Notes: generated from the letters alone by a model not told the origin. DNA of 64,000 nucleotides from Mnemiopsis leidyi (GCA_000226015.1 JH153473.1:184664-248663); one strand, 5' to 3'; counted from the stretch's first letter, positions 1 through 10,893 are shown. Numbers and translations are program-made.

Positions 1-89
1 TGAAACGTTAGGAGAGCAACGAGCTGAAAGCCACGCGCGCGCAGTGCAGGACTAAGCAAAGTGTAGCAAGCGCGAGTCTGGTGACATTG

Positions 90-231
90 CTACACGTTGC
101 ATAGCCCTGTTGACGAGATTATATCCGTCTAACGTTCTAACGAAACGCTTTAGCTGCGTGAGTCGGGTATCACCGCGACAATAGCCCTGCTGCCGCGAAG
201 CGGCAGCCTAGCCTCCGGCGCGCGGCCACAG
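90..231 (+). repeat. Dispersed repeat segment carrying a micro-MITE insertion
   Basis: About 60 bp of this segment (roughly 95-109 joined to 182-231) matches, in reverse orientation, bases about 20541-20597 inside the PIF-like element. The match runs from ACGTTG through TAGCCCTG into a GC-rich stretch containing GCGGCAGCC. The 72-bp insertion at 110-181 is absent from the second copy, so that copy shows what the site looked like before insertion. Confidence 0.7.
110..181 (+). mobile_element. Micro-MITE copy 1 (72 bp)
   Basis: The element begins TTGACGAGATTATATCCG and ends TCACCGCGACAA. Its two ends form imperfect inverted repeats (about 15 of 21 positions match). It is flanked by a perfect 8-bp direct repeat TAGCCCTG at 102-109 and 182-189. 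Two relatives lie at 16453-16530 and 60092-60198. It is too short to code for anything, so it must be moved by an enzyme supplied in trans. The 8-9 bp duplication allows hAT, Mutator or Merlin-like transposases; the ends do not decide between them. Confidence 0.75.
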
Positions 232-1789
232 CCAACAACGTCACAACGTGAGACAATGGTAATACTGAACACCGATCGTGGATCGACAAATGCAAAGTCA
301 TCACGCGCTTTGTACGGCAGCGCGCACAACACGCGCTCGCTCTCAGTACGCATCTCTTGCCTTGTTTGCGGCCCATTTTCAATGTTCAAATCAAATTTTG
401 GTCCCTATACGGGGCGGCAGCAGGTCAAACATCGTTTACGTTTGACAACGCATTTTAATTCTGATCATTCTGTTGCTAAATTTAAACACGTACGCGTATA
501 TTTGATATCCCTGTGCAATCATGGCGCGAAATTAGGACGGACGCAAAAGCTCACACAGGTGCATCCCAATAAGGCGCGCAGTGCGAGCCACAGAGCTATG
601 CTGGCTTATCAAATCATTCTGGCCTGTCAAAGAAATTGTTAATATAAAACATGTACATCCCTGTATGCGCTTTACAATGACCCACAATTAAGATTAAAGA
701 CAAAATATGTTGATGGCCACATTGAAGTGTTATTGATATTGCAGAGAAATCAAGCTACTCAATTCAATATGAGTGGTAATAATATACTTTGTCATTACTT
801 AATTACATCATTGAATATCCTTTAGACTGCTTGTTTCCTTGATTTACGTCTTTTCTGATATGTGTTATGGTCAGCAGCATTATATTACAAGATGGTTTCA
901 AATGGCATACTAGTCCAGGGTCTATGAGTAGAGGTCAAACTCCAAGACCCTCAGTACTAGAGTGATGAACTGTCGACAAAATTGTGATGTGAAACATTTC
1001 ATTGCAATTTCGCAGTATTAAATGTCAGAGAGCAAAAGCTCACAGATATCAGAGCTAGATCTGAACTTAATTGACTGTTACATGAAATAATTTTCTATTT
1101 GCTGTAGTGCCTTTTAGCACAGGGTGAGAGCTCAATTTGGAATTCTTGTTTTCCATATTCTTCATTATTGTGTTTGAGGGTTCCTGGGCTCCAAAGTCCT
1201 AATGTTTCATTTTATGTATTGTGGGTGATGTTGTGTATTGAATATCATTTTATATCAAGTTACTGTATTAAGTCTGAATTTTCACATGAGAAAAATGTAT
1301 ACATGTTGTAAAACTGATTCATGTACGAAAAATGTTTGTAGATATGAACTGCTGACAACTCTGCCAACAGTCTTTATAAAGTAAGCAAATGGTCCAGACA
1401 GGAGGAGCCAAAGTATGGTACAGAATGCACTCAAGTAGTTTCAGAAGAGTCTCGTTATTACTGAGATAGACAATGTACTAATAGGTATGATGTATATGAA
1501 GTACAGCTCTGAAAAGTCATACAAAAAGAATGACTCACAGTCTTGATTTCATTCACCATTATTTTGACAAATTTTATTTCAGAACAGATTACAGTCTGTA
1601 GGCAAACACCTGATCAACGACATCTTCCCCTCTGAATGACAAAAATTCTCAGATTAGTAATGAAATTTGTTTTTCTCTAGCAAGGGGTAAGTGGCAACTA
1701 CTTATTTCAAAATCTGATAAAAAATTTGTAATGAATATAACAAAAAGAATGGTAACTTGTATTAACAAACTACATTTTAATTTAATGTA
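232..1789. other. No gene seen; first part CpG-dense
   Basis: Up to about base 620 the sequence is rich in CGCG and GCGC, like the stretch at 59433-60091, and an open frame there has no coding character. From 620 to 1789 the sequence is AT-rich with no exon, repeat or RNA gene that I can support. Confidence 0.4.
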
Positions 1790-2144
1790 CAGTCATCCCC
1801 CGATTAACCAAGCTTTTCAGGGGAAAGCAAAAATGCTCGGTAAATCAGGGGACCCGGTAAATCGGGGGAGTGCCATTTTTGGCCGAAATTGGGTCTAAAT
1901 TGTCTCTTATATGTCTATATACTGTCTTATGTGTCTATATATCGTCTTTTTGTCTTTGGAACAATGTTAAATAAGTAAAAAGTGTTAGTCCGACTGTATT
2001 ACATAGTTTTGACAACAAAATTAAACAGCCAACAACCCTACTCCTGGCGAAAAAATTTTAAGCTCAAATTTTGGGGGAAAGGAATGATGCCTGGTAAATC
2101 AGGGGACCTGGTAAATCGGGGCACTGTAAATCGGGGGATGACTG
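1790..2144. mobile_element. Pogo/Tigger-like MITE, 355 bp
   Basis: The ends are perfect terminal inverted repeats of at least 16 bp (CAGTCATCCCCCGATT and its complement), followed by further related GTAAATCGGGG motifs inside both ends. The element sits between TA dinucleotides at 1788-1789 and 2145-2146, the duplication expected for the Tc1/mariner-pogo superfamily. Internally it has no transposase, so it is non-autonomous. The end sequence resembles the CAGT-type ends known for Tigger elements. Confidence 0.85.
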
Positions 2145-2559
2145 TATTATGTTTTGGACCATTGATGGTCCACATGATAGGTATTGCCTTAACGTTATGT
2201 TGGCTGGCCATGGAAGATACCAAATGGTACATGTTTTTTCATTGATTATTTTATTAGTGTTATATCACAATAGGTCAAAATTAACCCAGCCTCATACTGA
2301 AGGCAATAATATACACTTAAGATTGAATGCTAAATTCAATCTCACTTACAAAACCAAGTTGCTTCTAAGATTTAATAAGTTGATTAAGTCCCAGTCCCAG
2401 CACTCTTTACAACATCACGCTTAAGAGAAGAACATAGCTTAAATAATTTCCCAAAAATAAGCTTATATAAATTGTCTCTTTCCTGATTTTGAACCAAATA
2501 AGATAAATGTAGCCGACCAAAAATCCATATTCCCGGCAATACGTAAACGTCTCTTTCTT
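2145..2559. other. No gene seen
   Basis: AT-rich sequence between the MITE and the transposase-like relic. Short open frames on the plus strand run into the MITE and look random. Confidence 0.4.
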
Positions 2560-3040
2560 TTAAAATGGAGAATGATCTGGTTGGAGTTCGTTGACAAAAT
2601 CATGTTGTTCAATAAGAAATCTGATTCTTTCAATATATCTTTGTCGTATGCTTATGTTTCCCGGGAGCAAGACTTCTGTAACAAAGTTAAATGGGTCACC
2701 AATGACCTCCAATAGGTTAGTGAATGTGCTGTCTTGAACTTCTTTACATTGAAACAATTGATGGCAGGGGCTGTCCTCTACAAACGAAGTTTCGAACAAG
2801 GAAAGAAACTTAAACTGGTGTAGACCATTAAATCTGTCTTTCAAGCAGCGAACGGTTTTCTGGATGACCTCAATCAACAGCCTCCTTCGCTCATCTTTGT
2901 GGTTGAGAACTGTGTCTCCTCCTGCTGAGCCAGAGTACATGTCGTACAACGTGTTCCGTTTTCTTTTTCGCTTCGATAAAGTTGGCGGGTCAAAGTCTGC
3001 TGCAATCTTTTCGTAGATTTTGTCAGCATCATCGTTGATT
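2560..3040 (-). pseudogene. Degraded transposase-like fragment (hAT/MYM type suspected)
   Basis: A coding-like frame runs from about 3040 down to 2560. It has a basic run (SKRKRKRN), then a region with ERRRLLIEVI and CLKDRFNGLHQFKFLSLF, which recalls the C-terminal part of hAT-derived and zinc-finger MYM-type proteins found in many animal genomes. There is no start codon in context, and the frame changes just upstream near 3035, where another open frame takes over up to 3233. I read it as a decayed transposon exon. The family assignment is by resemblance only and could be wrong. Confidence 0.4.
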
Positions 3041-3185
3041 TTTCAGTGTGAATGGCCTGTGAACCCTGTGATCGGTGGTCGCTCCTTTTTACCGAGGCGG
3101 AGCAAGGCGGAGCGAGCAAAAAAGTAGCTGATTTGGGGCTACAGATTCCCATTCCTAGCAGTTTCAGAAATTTCTGCCACTGGGC

Positions 3186-3935
3186 ATTCCACAGCCGAAA
3201 ATACTTGCAGCTATATAGCAGGTGGTCCTCCATTACGTGTCCTGGATTACAGAAGCGTTAACTCCTAATTCATGTGGCAAATTTATATGGCAAATGTGGC
3301 AAACAATTTACTCGAGTCAAAAAAACTACTTCCAATTATAGGAAAAGAATAGGTGCGTTAGCGTATGTAATGTTTTACTGAGTACAGCTTGATATCGTAG
3401 GTGGGATGTTAGGGAAAAAATTACGGTAGAGACCCATAAACTCAGCAATTGAGGCCTCTGCTCCTGTAAGCTAAGTTGGTGACACTGATCCGGAACACAA
3501 AACCGTTCACATTACAAATCTTAATAAAAGATTTTCATATGTTGCACAAATGACAACTCTTTTTTGTTCAAAGTTTAAACAAAAATGTTGGCAATTCCTC
3601 AAGAGGTTGCAAAATTTGTTATGCAGTCAATGAAGGATTATTTTTTCTGTCTACCTGAATTATGTTTGAAAATGTAATTTGAATAAGGTATTTGAGTGTT
3701 CTTGTAGAAATGCACAAACATAAGCCATCAGTTATAGCTGAATAATATAAACTCATGACACATCGTGCAGCTGCAATAAATTTACAGAATAAACTTCTAC
3801 TAGTATCATTTTTGGATATAATCCTCATATTAGTTTGGTGTGAGAAATGCACGATCATTTTGTAGTGTTTCATACTTCTATCAGCGACTTTGCTCTCTTA
3901 GAAGGTTCTTTGTAGGGCGCTGACTGCTGAGGATA
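3186..3935. repeat. Segmental duplication, copy A
   Basis: Shares long blocks in the same order and orientation with 4588-5355. Shared blocks include the ATACTTGCAGCTATATAGCA block, the block ending ACTGATCCGGAACACAAAAC, the AAAATGTTGGCAATTCCTCA block, and the end near GGGCGCTG. Copy A has an extra stretch at about 3241-3395 that copy B lacks. Confidence 0.85.
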
Positions 3936-4587
3936 AAATTAGTGGCCATTTCTTAATCATAGGTGGGTTAATTGTTAAATTCGTGTCCAAGTCACCAAAA
4001 AAGGTGATTTTAAGTTTCTTAACCATTTAAAATAATGTCAAGAGCCTAACCGGTGTACTTCTAAACATCTATTGATTTTTAAGTTGGCTATGATAAAGTC
4101 TTGTAATCGTTCAATCCACTCCTCTATATCCTGTGCGTTAGGGCGAACGGTGGAATTGAGTAGTTAACTTCTGACACCATGTCGTGTTTATATTTGACAA
4201 GAGATAGACTTCACAACTATGGCATAAGGGACCTATAATATAATTAAAATTAGTATTACAATCAATTATATTAATATTAAATATCAACTATCAGAACACT
4301 GAGAATGGCTTGTGACAGCATGTTATCTGAAACCTGTGTGGTCATCCTCGAATTCTAATTGCAGTCTTCTGGAAGTGGGGATTTTAATGTTATGTCGCTG
4401 GGTTCTAGTGTTGGAGACATTGTGAGCAATATCAAGAGCACGAAATAATGTAATATGAGGTTGAAATGCTGACGTGTCACCTGAATTTGTTAACTATACT
4501 TATCCTACCTCTTTGATATGCCCTTTTCTTTAAGAGGCTATGGAACGACTTCCCTCCCTGCTCGTTTAAGCTACCGTTGAAAAGTCC
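3936..4587. other. Spacer between the two duplicated segments
   Basis: Mostly AT-rich. On the minus strand at about 4037-4163 there is a 41-codon open frame without a start codon, containing AQDIEEWIERLQDFIIAN, which looks gag- or exon-like. It is too short to assign. Confidence 0.25.
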
Positions 4588-5355
4588 AAAATACTTGCAG
4601 CTATATAGCAGGTGGTCCTCCATTACGTGTCCGGTGGGAGGATCGGGAAAAGTTTACGGTAGAGACACATAAACTCAGCAATTGAGACCTCTGCTCCTGT
4701 AAGCTAAGTTGGTGACACTGATCCGGAACACAAAACCGTTCCAGTACAACTCCAGCACAGATGACTACTCTACCGCTAGACATGTTTTAAAATCGGACTA
4801 TGCAGAGCTCCAACTTCATTTTGCTTTACTAAAAACTGACTCCATGTTAAAGATAAATTAAGTTGCTTCTGAAATACCTACTCGGTTACATCTTGCGTAA
4901 CAAGTAAAAAATTCTCAGAAAATTTGACTTAATGGGAACAGTCTTTACAACCGGCCTTAATTGTCATATCGACTGTTTGTTACCGGAACTAAATAGTTTG
5001 CCGGATTTTTTTTCGTTCAAAGTTTGAACAAAAATGTTGGCAATTCCTCAAGAGGTTGCAAATTTTGATAGCAGTGTTCTCTGTCTCCCTGAATTATGTT
5101 TGAAAATGTAATTGAAATAAACATCTTTGACACATTGTGCAGCCGCAATAGATTTACAGAATTAACTTCTTTTATTTCTTTTACTACTTACCTTTTTTGG
5201 ATTTTATCCTGACATTAGTCTGATATGAATAATGCACGATCATTTTTTTGTTTTTCTTAAAATACTGAAAATTCACAATCGTTTTTGTCGTTCCTACAAT
5301 TAACAATTTAGCTATTTTAAAAGGTTTTTTTGTGGGGCGCTGGGAATGAAATTAC
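4588..5355. repeat. Segmental duplication, copy B
   Basis: Diverged direct copy of 3186-3935. The leading block and the block beginning GTTTACGGTAGAGACACATA are directly joined here, whereas in copy A about 150 bp separates them. A plain unequal duplication followed by an indel explains this. Confidence 0.85.
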
Positions 5356-5836
5356 TTCAGAACTACTGAGTTCTTCTAGGCCCTGTAGCATGATAGAATG
5401 CAACATAAGGCTGGCTGGAGGAGAAAGTAAATAGACACACTCTCTCGGCAACTTCTCCTTAAGCTGTAATGAGACTTACTGTAATATAAGCAATAAGGAT
5501 GGTGTTGACTAAATTCGCATATCAGTTATGAATAAGTATTTTATAATCTTCCTGTTAGAACAAAACCTGTTCTGAAATATTTCAAGAGGTATAACGCTTG
5601 TCTTCTTCTGGCTGAAAGTTCATTGTCGGGTTTTTTTAATGTCAGGTGTCGGCAACATCTTCAGCTCTCAACTCCGACATATTATACAATAATCAACGAG
5701 ATATTAACTTGTAAATTAAAAGATCCTGTCTTCTGCTATTCGATTGTCTGTGCTAAACAAGTAAGAAGGCGAGGGAGAGAACACGATTAAAGAGTAGATA
5801 AGAAATCTGTGAAGATAATAAATATGTGACATGCGC

Positions 5837-6840
5837 TTAGATGCTGTTGATCCGTTGCCAACTTAACGAGTCAGTCGACATGTCTCCTCCTTCAGATAGT
5901 TCTATATTCTTGAGACTTCTGTTTACCCGGTCCCCCATTTTTGTCAAAGATTTTATTATACACAGAGCTGGTGCTGCCTTGGACATTCTAATTATCTCAT
6001 CTTCTTGACTCCAGAGTCGGGATCCCTCGCAAGAGCTGAAGATGACAACTCTTGCTGCATTATTGACAGGACCATTAGTTTTGCCAAATTCACATTTTCT
6101 CGACTCTGGAACACTCCCGTCGTAAATCTTGGATAAATAACAGTGGCTAGATCAAACTATTTCTTTAAAAACACACCTAACGCAGATCTATATTGTCGTT
6201 TTGTACAATGTAGTGCTATACCACCGTATAGTGTGTAGACTGTACCTGTAATTTAGGTTAATGTCTTATTGCAGGACACCTTTTGCTTTGCAATGGTGTA
6301 CTCCTAATAATGCTTCATTTCATATAGGAACATTTTATAGTTCCTGGTCTGCTGATTCACGTACAAATTATGTTAGATATGAACGCGCAAACTTTTATTT
6401 TGTGCTGAGTGTTTCAGGCTGGAACAAAAGCACTGCTTCAAATGAAAGTGAGTAAAGTTTGAAGTGATTTTTGATTTCGTGACAGTTACTGAAAATTCGG
6501 TGTTAAGTTAACAATGTTAGTTACGAAGAAATGTAACCATGAATTTTTGTCTCCCAGATACTTTTATTGTTACATGTTCTCCTGTTACGAGCTTCCCGCA
6601 CGTGTTCTTATTTTCTCAGGAATTCATTACGCCTGATGTCATGGCATGAATCTGGAAGAGCTCAGGCTTGGATTCCGGTTTTGCTCCTAAGTTCGCTCAC
6701 TTCTCCCAAAAGTCGTTCTTACTATTATCTATGTCCGTCTCAATGTCGGTGTCGGATTTGTCATCTTTAACAGTAATGTTTTTGTCGTTACTGGACATGC
6801 TGACGTCCCAGATCTCACTACCTTTACTTGTGTCAGAATC
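5837..6840 (-). CDS. Unrecognised protein, two exons visible (partial, 5' end missing)
   Basis: Two minus-strand exons fit together. Exon 6701-6840 starts after a good acceptor (CCACCTACAG) and ends at GAGAA|GTGAGC; an in-frame TGA lies within that donor. Exon 5837-6146 starts after GATCTAG and stays open for 102 codons to TAA. The two-base remainder of the first exon and the single-base start of the second match in phase. The product is acidic and Ser/Asp-rich at first (KSDTDIETDIDNSKNDFWE), then has RVVIFSSCEGSRLWSQED and MSKAAPALCIIKSLTKMG. I do not recognise it. No initiator is visible, so at least one upstream exon should lie above 6841. It could be a host gene or an accessory transposon protein, as the neighbours are transposon relics. 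Confidence 0.45.
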
Positions 6841-7366
6841 CTGTAGGTGGTTTTCTCATTTTATTGCATCGTTTTCAAAGATGCTGCAATTAAACTGCAA
6901 TTAGCAGACTTAACTTTAAGGACGTACACGAGTAAGCGTCAGATGTCCAAAATGATTGTGAATGAAAAGTTAGGGTTGTTAAACAAATTGATGTTGCTGA
7001 TTAGCTAATTTGCTAAATCAGCGCAAAGAAGCAGGGGTGGAAATAATGTGGACCTTATGGAACGCGTCATGTTTACTTAACAGCTAAAACTTTGTATGGC
7101 GCTAACTGAAGTTTTCAATTTTCACGTACGTTCATAAGCACTACTCAACACGTGTTTCCTTAAAATACATCCAGCAAAATGATTATATAAGCATGATAAG
7201 AGTATAATTACTAAAACCAGCCCTGTTAATTGTTATAATAATACTTCAACGCGGAGTATACTTCAACAACATCGTTGACATGCTAAAGTTTACCGACAGC
7301 GCGGTTTCAAGGAAATCACAGCTTTTGCCATTTTCTCAAGCACCTCTTTGAGGTTAAGAGGTAATC

Positions 7367-7676
7367 CTGCAATTCGCTTTAACCTCAGATCAGCCACAGC
7401 TTTGTAAAGTTTGCCATCTCATGGCGGACGGAATCTGTCGCCATGAAAAGGTTAGATTTTAGGCGACACAGGAATGGTATCCCTTACAAACATAGTTGCG
7501 GGCACTTCGAGCAAGGTCCGCGTGTACTGGTTCCAGCAAGATATGGGGAACCGTGGTCTCCTCCTTGGAGTAAAACGAAGCTTTTTGTTACCCCTCCACA
7601 CCACACACCTGTCCCCAATGTAGTATATTTCCTTGTAATTGTATCTGCAGAAGCTTGCCAGGCGATCGTCATTCGG
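7367..7676. repeat. 300-bp dispersed repeat, copy 1
   Basis: Nearly identical to 12156-12459, in the same orientation, from TGCAATTCGCTTTAACCTCA to GGCGATCGT. Differences are scattered substitutions and a few small indels. On the minus strand both copies stay open over most of their length with similar products (motifs YYIGDRCVVWRGNKKLRF, PRRRPRFPISCWNQ), but indels shift the frame between copies. It may be a fragment of a transposon gene. Confidence 0.8.
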
Positions 7677-8145
7677 GTAGTGGTTTGTTCGTGTAAGCGT
7701 CTCCTCCGGCAAAGACACAAGCGCCTCGAAGCACTTAAGGAAGCAAGCTGTTCGACCAGCCCTTAGGACTAATTTAGTGATTAGTATTTGGTGTAGTGAA
7801 ATATAAACTTAGTGAAATATATACAACAGAATTTATTCGTTTATTTATTAAATTTATGGTAAGAAATAGTGCCGATAACAATATGTAATTATTTTTCCAT
7901 TGTGTCTCTCCTTGGGAAATACGTGACGTAGACTGTTCAATGTTCATGTAGTCGGCGGATCTCCGAACTAGCTACTTGTTATTACTATAGAGGGCAAGTC
8001 GAACTTCATTATATCGTTATTTTTCAAAAATATAATTCTTATCACGCAACTAGTTTGTCTACAAAAAGGAATGCAATAATTGGAGATAAAGGTTTTGGAC
8101 TGACGGTGTAAAAACTATAAAATTGCTCTTACATGCCTTACCTTT

Positions 8146-8640
8146 TTACGAAGTTGACCTCTTCAGTTCAGCGAACTTGCTGTCCAATTCTCGGAGAGGT
8201 ACTGGGTTGAGGTTGTAGAGTTGAGCGCAAACAAACACAATGTCGCTCAGATGGGGGGCCAACTTTAAAGGGACTTTTCTGTTTAGGATCTTGTTATTCT
8301 TAAGATACCCTATAGCTCTTTCAACGTGTATGCGTGCAGAACTTATCCCCCTGTTAGCGTCTACCTCCTCCGAGGTGAATTGGCTCTTTCCCCACATTCC
8401 GGAGGGGACGTTGAGGGTCACTCCTGGATTAGAGAGTCGGTCATTGATGCTGGCCAAAATAAATCCTGCTAAAATTACATCTAATGACGTTGACAGCTTC
8501 TCTTGTTGGGTAAAACCACGACTAACCGAAAGTTTCATAATTGCAGCAAACTAGTAATGCATCGACTGGTAACGAAATCAGGCACATACCCTCAGGGAGT
8601 AAATCGTGAATTAGGAATCCTTTGTCTGCCATGACGTTAT
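8146..8640 (-). pseudogene. PIF/Harbinger- or ISL2EU-type DDE transposase relic
   Basis: The C-terminal part of a DDE-superfamily (DDE_Tnp_4-like) transposase. About 8640-8590 reads VMADKGFLIHDLLPEG, and about 8425-8149 reads GVTLNVPS, then NRGISSARIHVERAIGYLKN and LAPHLSDIVFVCAQLYNL. These blocks are adjacent in intact family members (the D of ADKGF and the E of the HVERAIG block belong to the catalytic triad region). Here they are separated by about 170 bp with stop codons, which is either an intron or an insertion. No N-terminal half is found, so the copy is truncated. Such enzymes could mobilise small elements of matching ends. Confidence 0.8.
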
Positions 8641-8696
8641 CCCAACTCGTAACTTGTTCAGTATTCCAAGATCCGCCACTATCTCCTTAATGATGT

Positions 8697-9000
8697 TAAG
8701 AAAAGAAAAATAGATGAAAAACAGAAAAGATACTAAAAAAGAAAATGGTCAAAGCCAACCATGCGATAAAGAGTGAAAAGATGATTGACAATAATGCTGT
8801 AAAGAGAAGAGAAATAAATGAAAAAAAGAAACAAATAACAAAAAAGGCCAAAGCGAACCATGCGATGAAGTTCTGATTTTCTCAGTATATAAATGAACAT
8901 GGATGCTTTAGATGCAAATAGACTTAAGTGTTATAACTGGCTAAACTGACCATTGTACGAGAACTAAAATTTCATTTTCGACTTTGCTCATAACTTATAA
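8697..9000 (-). repeat. Retrotransposon 3' tail, copy 1
   Basis: Purine-rich sequence containing GGTCAAAGCCAACCATGCGA and then GAACATGGATGCTTTAGATG, followed by TTTCGACTTTGCTC. Related stretches occur at 10396-10505 and 11565-11830. It lies directly downstream, in minus-strand sense, of the reverse transcriptase relic, so it is probably that element's untranslated 3' region. Confidence 0.6.
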
Positions 9001-9114
9001 ATACCAGAGAGTTTAAGGAAATTTACCTACAACCCCTTTTTCTACGAATTTACGGATTGTATGTAAGAATCTCAGGAAATAGTTTCCATGCGTGTTTGAG
9101 GCGAGCTCAGAAAG

Positions 9115-10360
9115 TTATTTGCTAGCTCCATGACATAGTCGTCGGCTTTCCTTCTCCCGGACCGATCCCTTGCCCTGCACTTCGGTTCTTAGACTTTTAC
9201 CATCGCACATAGACCAGTACATCCTGGCTCCCCAGAACGTCACGAGTCCTTCCTGGGCTACTTTAATTGTTACTTTGGAGCCTTGGTCCACAAAGGTTGT
9301 GTTTCTTTTGGAATCGGCCATTATCGCAATCGATTTACATTTGCCTGGGTGTAATTCGAGGCCAACTCTCGCTAACTGCTTGTGTACAGCATTGAATAAC
9401 TTCTGGTTTGCAGTTGGTCCTCTGGTTAGGAGAACCGGTTCGACAGCGAAGGCTAGGTAGAATAGCCTGTGTCCCTGGAACTGTATGCCTAGACGCTCAG
9501 GGACATTGACATAACCAATATTAGCCATCTCAATCACTAGGTTGAACAAGGTAGAGCTCAAGAGATCACCTTGTTTCACTCCTCTTGTCCCCTTGATGAC
9601 TTTACCGCAGACATCAGTCGAGCAGTCTTTGTACAGGTCAGCTATGGTACGTCTCTCAACCCTGCTAGGACCCCAGCCCACTCTAGGGCTCTAGCTAATG
9701 CATGGTGTGACACGGAATCGAACGCCTTCTTAACATCCTTAAATGTCATAAACAGGGATTTCCAACCTGATTTTGTTTTATTGATCAAAGTGTCGATCAA
9801 TGTGAGGTTATCACGATTCCCGTCTTCTTTAATGAAGCCCTTCTGTCTATCATCCAGTTCTACAGCACAGGTAAGATGTTTATTAATCGAGCTCGTGTAT
9901 ATACGGTAGAAGTACGAGCTGATGAAAATCGGTCTGTAGTCGCCAGGTGACGATGGTGGGTCAGACTTGGGAATCAGTATCGTCCTTGCCTTCTTCCATG
10001 AATCTGGTATTGAGCCTGTCAGGTATAGTCCGTTATAAAGGACCGTTAGTGCAGCACTCCCAATCTGCTTTTAATGTCAACCTGGTCTAATGGGTCAAAA
10101 GTAAACATGTTGGTCTCTGATGGAGCGGTATTCGCTGACTCCTCTGGGTCGCTGCGGAGTGAGCGGACTTTACAAGATTCAATTTTTTGTTCTCTATTTT
10201 TACTGTACTCTGTGAACCGTTTCGACTTGCGATGTGATTTAATTGCGGCGGTGCTGAGGAGTGAGGTCTGGAAAGTATTTGGCTTGAATCTTGAAATCCC
10301 AACGTTGGGGTCGAAAAAAACATTATAAATATGATTATGAGATGTAATTACGAACTTCAT
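9115..10360 (-). pseudogene. R2-like non-LTR retrotransposon reverse transcriptase, inactivated
   Basis: The frame carries reverse transcriptase blocks in order: PDSWKKARTILIPKSD and DYRPI at about 10010-9930, RQKGFIKEDGNRDNLTLIDT at about 9850, MTFKDVKKAFDSVSHHAL at about 9750, IADLYKDCSTDVCGK and GTRGVKQGDLLSSTLFNLVI at about 9620-9540, then HRLFYLAFAVEPVLL, KQLARVGLELHPGKCKSI and a remnant of the connecting region. This is the layout of R2/NeSL-like elements. The catalytic FADD motif reads FAVE, so both aspartates are gone, and frameshifts occur near 9660 and 10060. It is a fossil. The N-terminal portion (10046-10360) belongs to the region before the fingers; zinc fingers and the endonuclease are not found. 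Confidence 0.85.
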
Positions 10361-10395
10361 TATATCACTACTAGGTCAAAAAGATAATACTTATG

Positions 10396-10505
10396 ATAAG
10401 AGTGAAAATAGGATTGACAATAATGATGTTAAGAAAAGAAAAATATTTGAAGAACAGAAAAGATACAAAAAAAGGAAAAATGGTCAAAGCGAACCATGTG
10501 CATGG
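10396..10505 (-). repeat. Retrotransposon tail fragment, copy 2
   Basis: Contains TGATGTTAAGAAAAGAAAAA and GGTCAAAGCGAACCATG, matching the start of 8697-9000. A neighbouring stretch at 10350-10395 also matches about 8000-8045 (both read CGAACTTCATTATATC). Confidence 0.55.
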
Positions 10506-10722
10506 CGTAATGATGATGGCGTAATTTGTGTTTGGAGTTTAGAGAAATTAAGAGTATAGCGGAGCTGATTAAGAAGCTTACCCGTCGTCTGCGCCTCCAT
10601 TTCTTTCTCTTTCCTCCCTTCACGTTCATTTTCATTTCCTTGGTTTCCATTCTACGATAGATACTAAGATGAGATATTGTGTTTGAAATTAGGCTGGTCA
10701 TGTTGCCCTGACCAAGCCTTGG

Positions 10723-10893
10723 TTACAAATAACTAACGTTCGTGATTCGGACTGTCCCTTGGTGAGGTGGTGGGGGTGGGTCTCGGACTGCAGGAACAGG
10801 AGCTTCTCTATTCCTGTTGAGGAAATGTTCAAGGGCTGGAATGTCCCTTGAGGTCATGGTAAAATACTTTGCTTCAATCTCACTATCAGACAT
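10723..10893 (-). CDS. Short open frame, 56 aa, function unknown
   Basis: Begins MSDSEIEAKYFTMTS, then has a proline run (RDPPPPPHQGTVRI) before the stop. Amino-acid composition looks genuine rather than random, but the length is small, no relative is recognised, and retrotransposon debris lies on both sides. It may be an exon or a piece of a transposon N-terminus. Confidence 0.25.
   Translation of the reverse strand: MSDSEIEAKYFTMTSRDIPALEHFLNRNREAPVPAVRDPPPPPHQGTVRITNVSYL

Noticed and set aside
256-642. 128-residue open frame in the CpG-dense first part
   Set aside because: Composition is arbitrary, and the region is a repeat family; GC-rich sequence makes long chance frames more likely.
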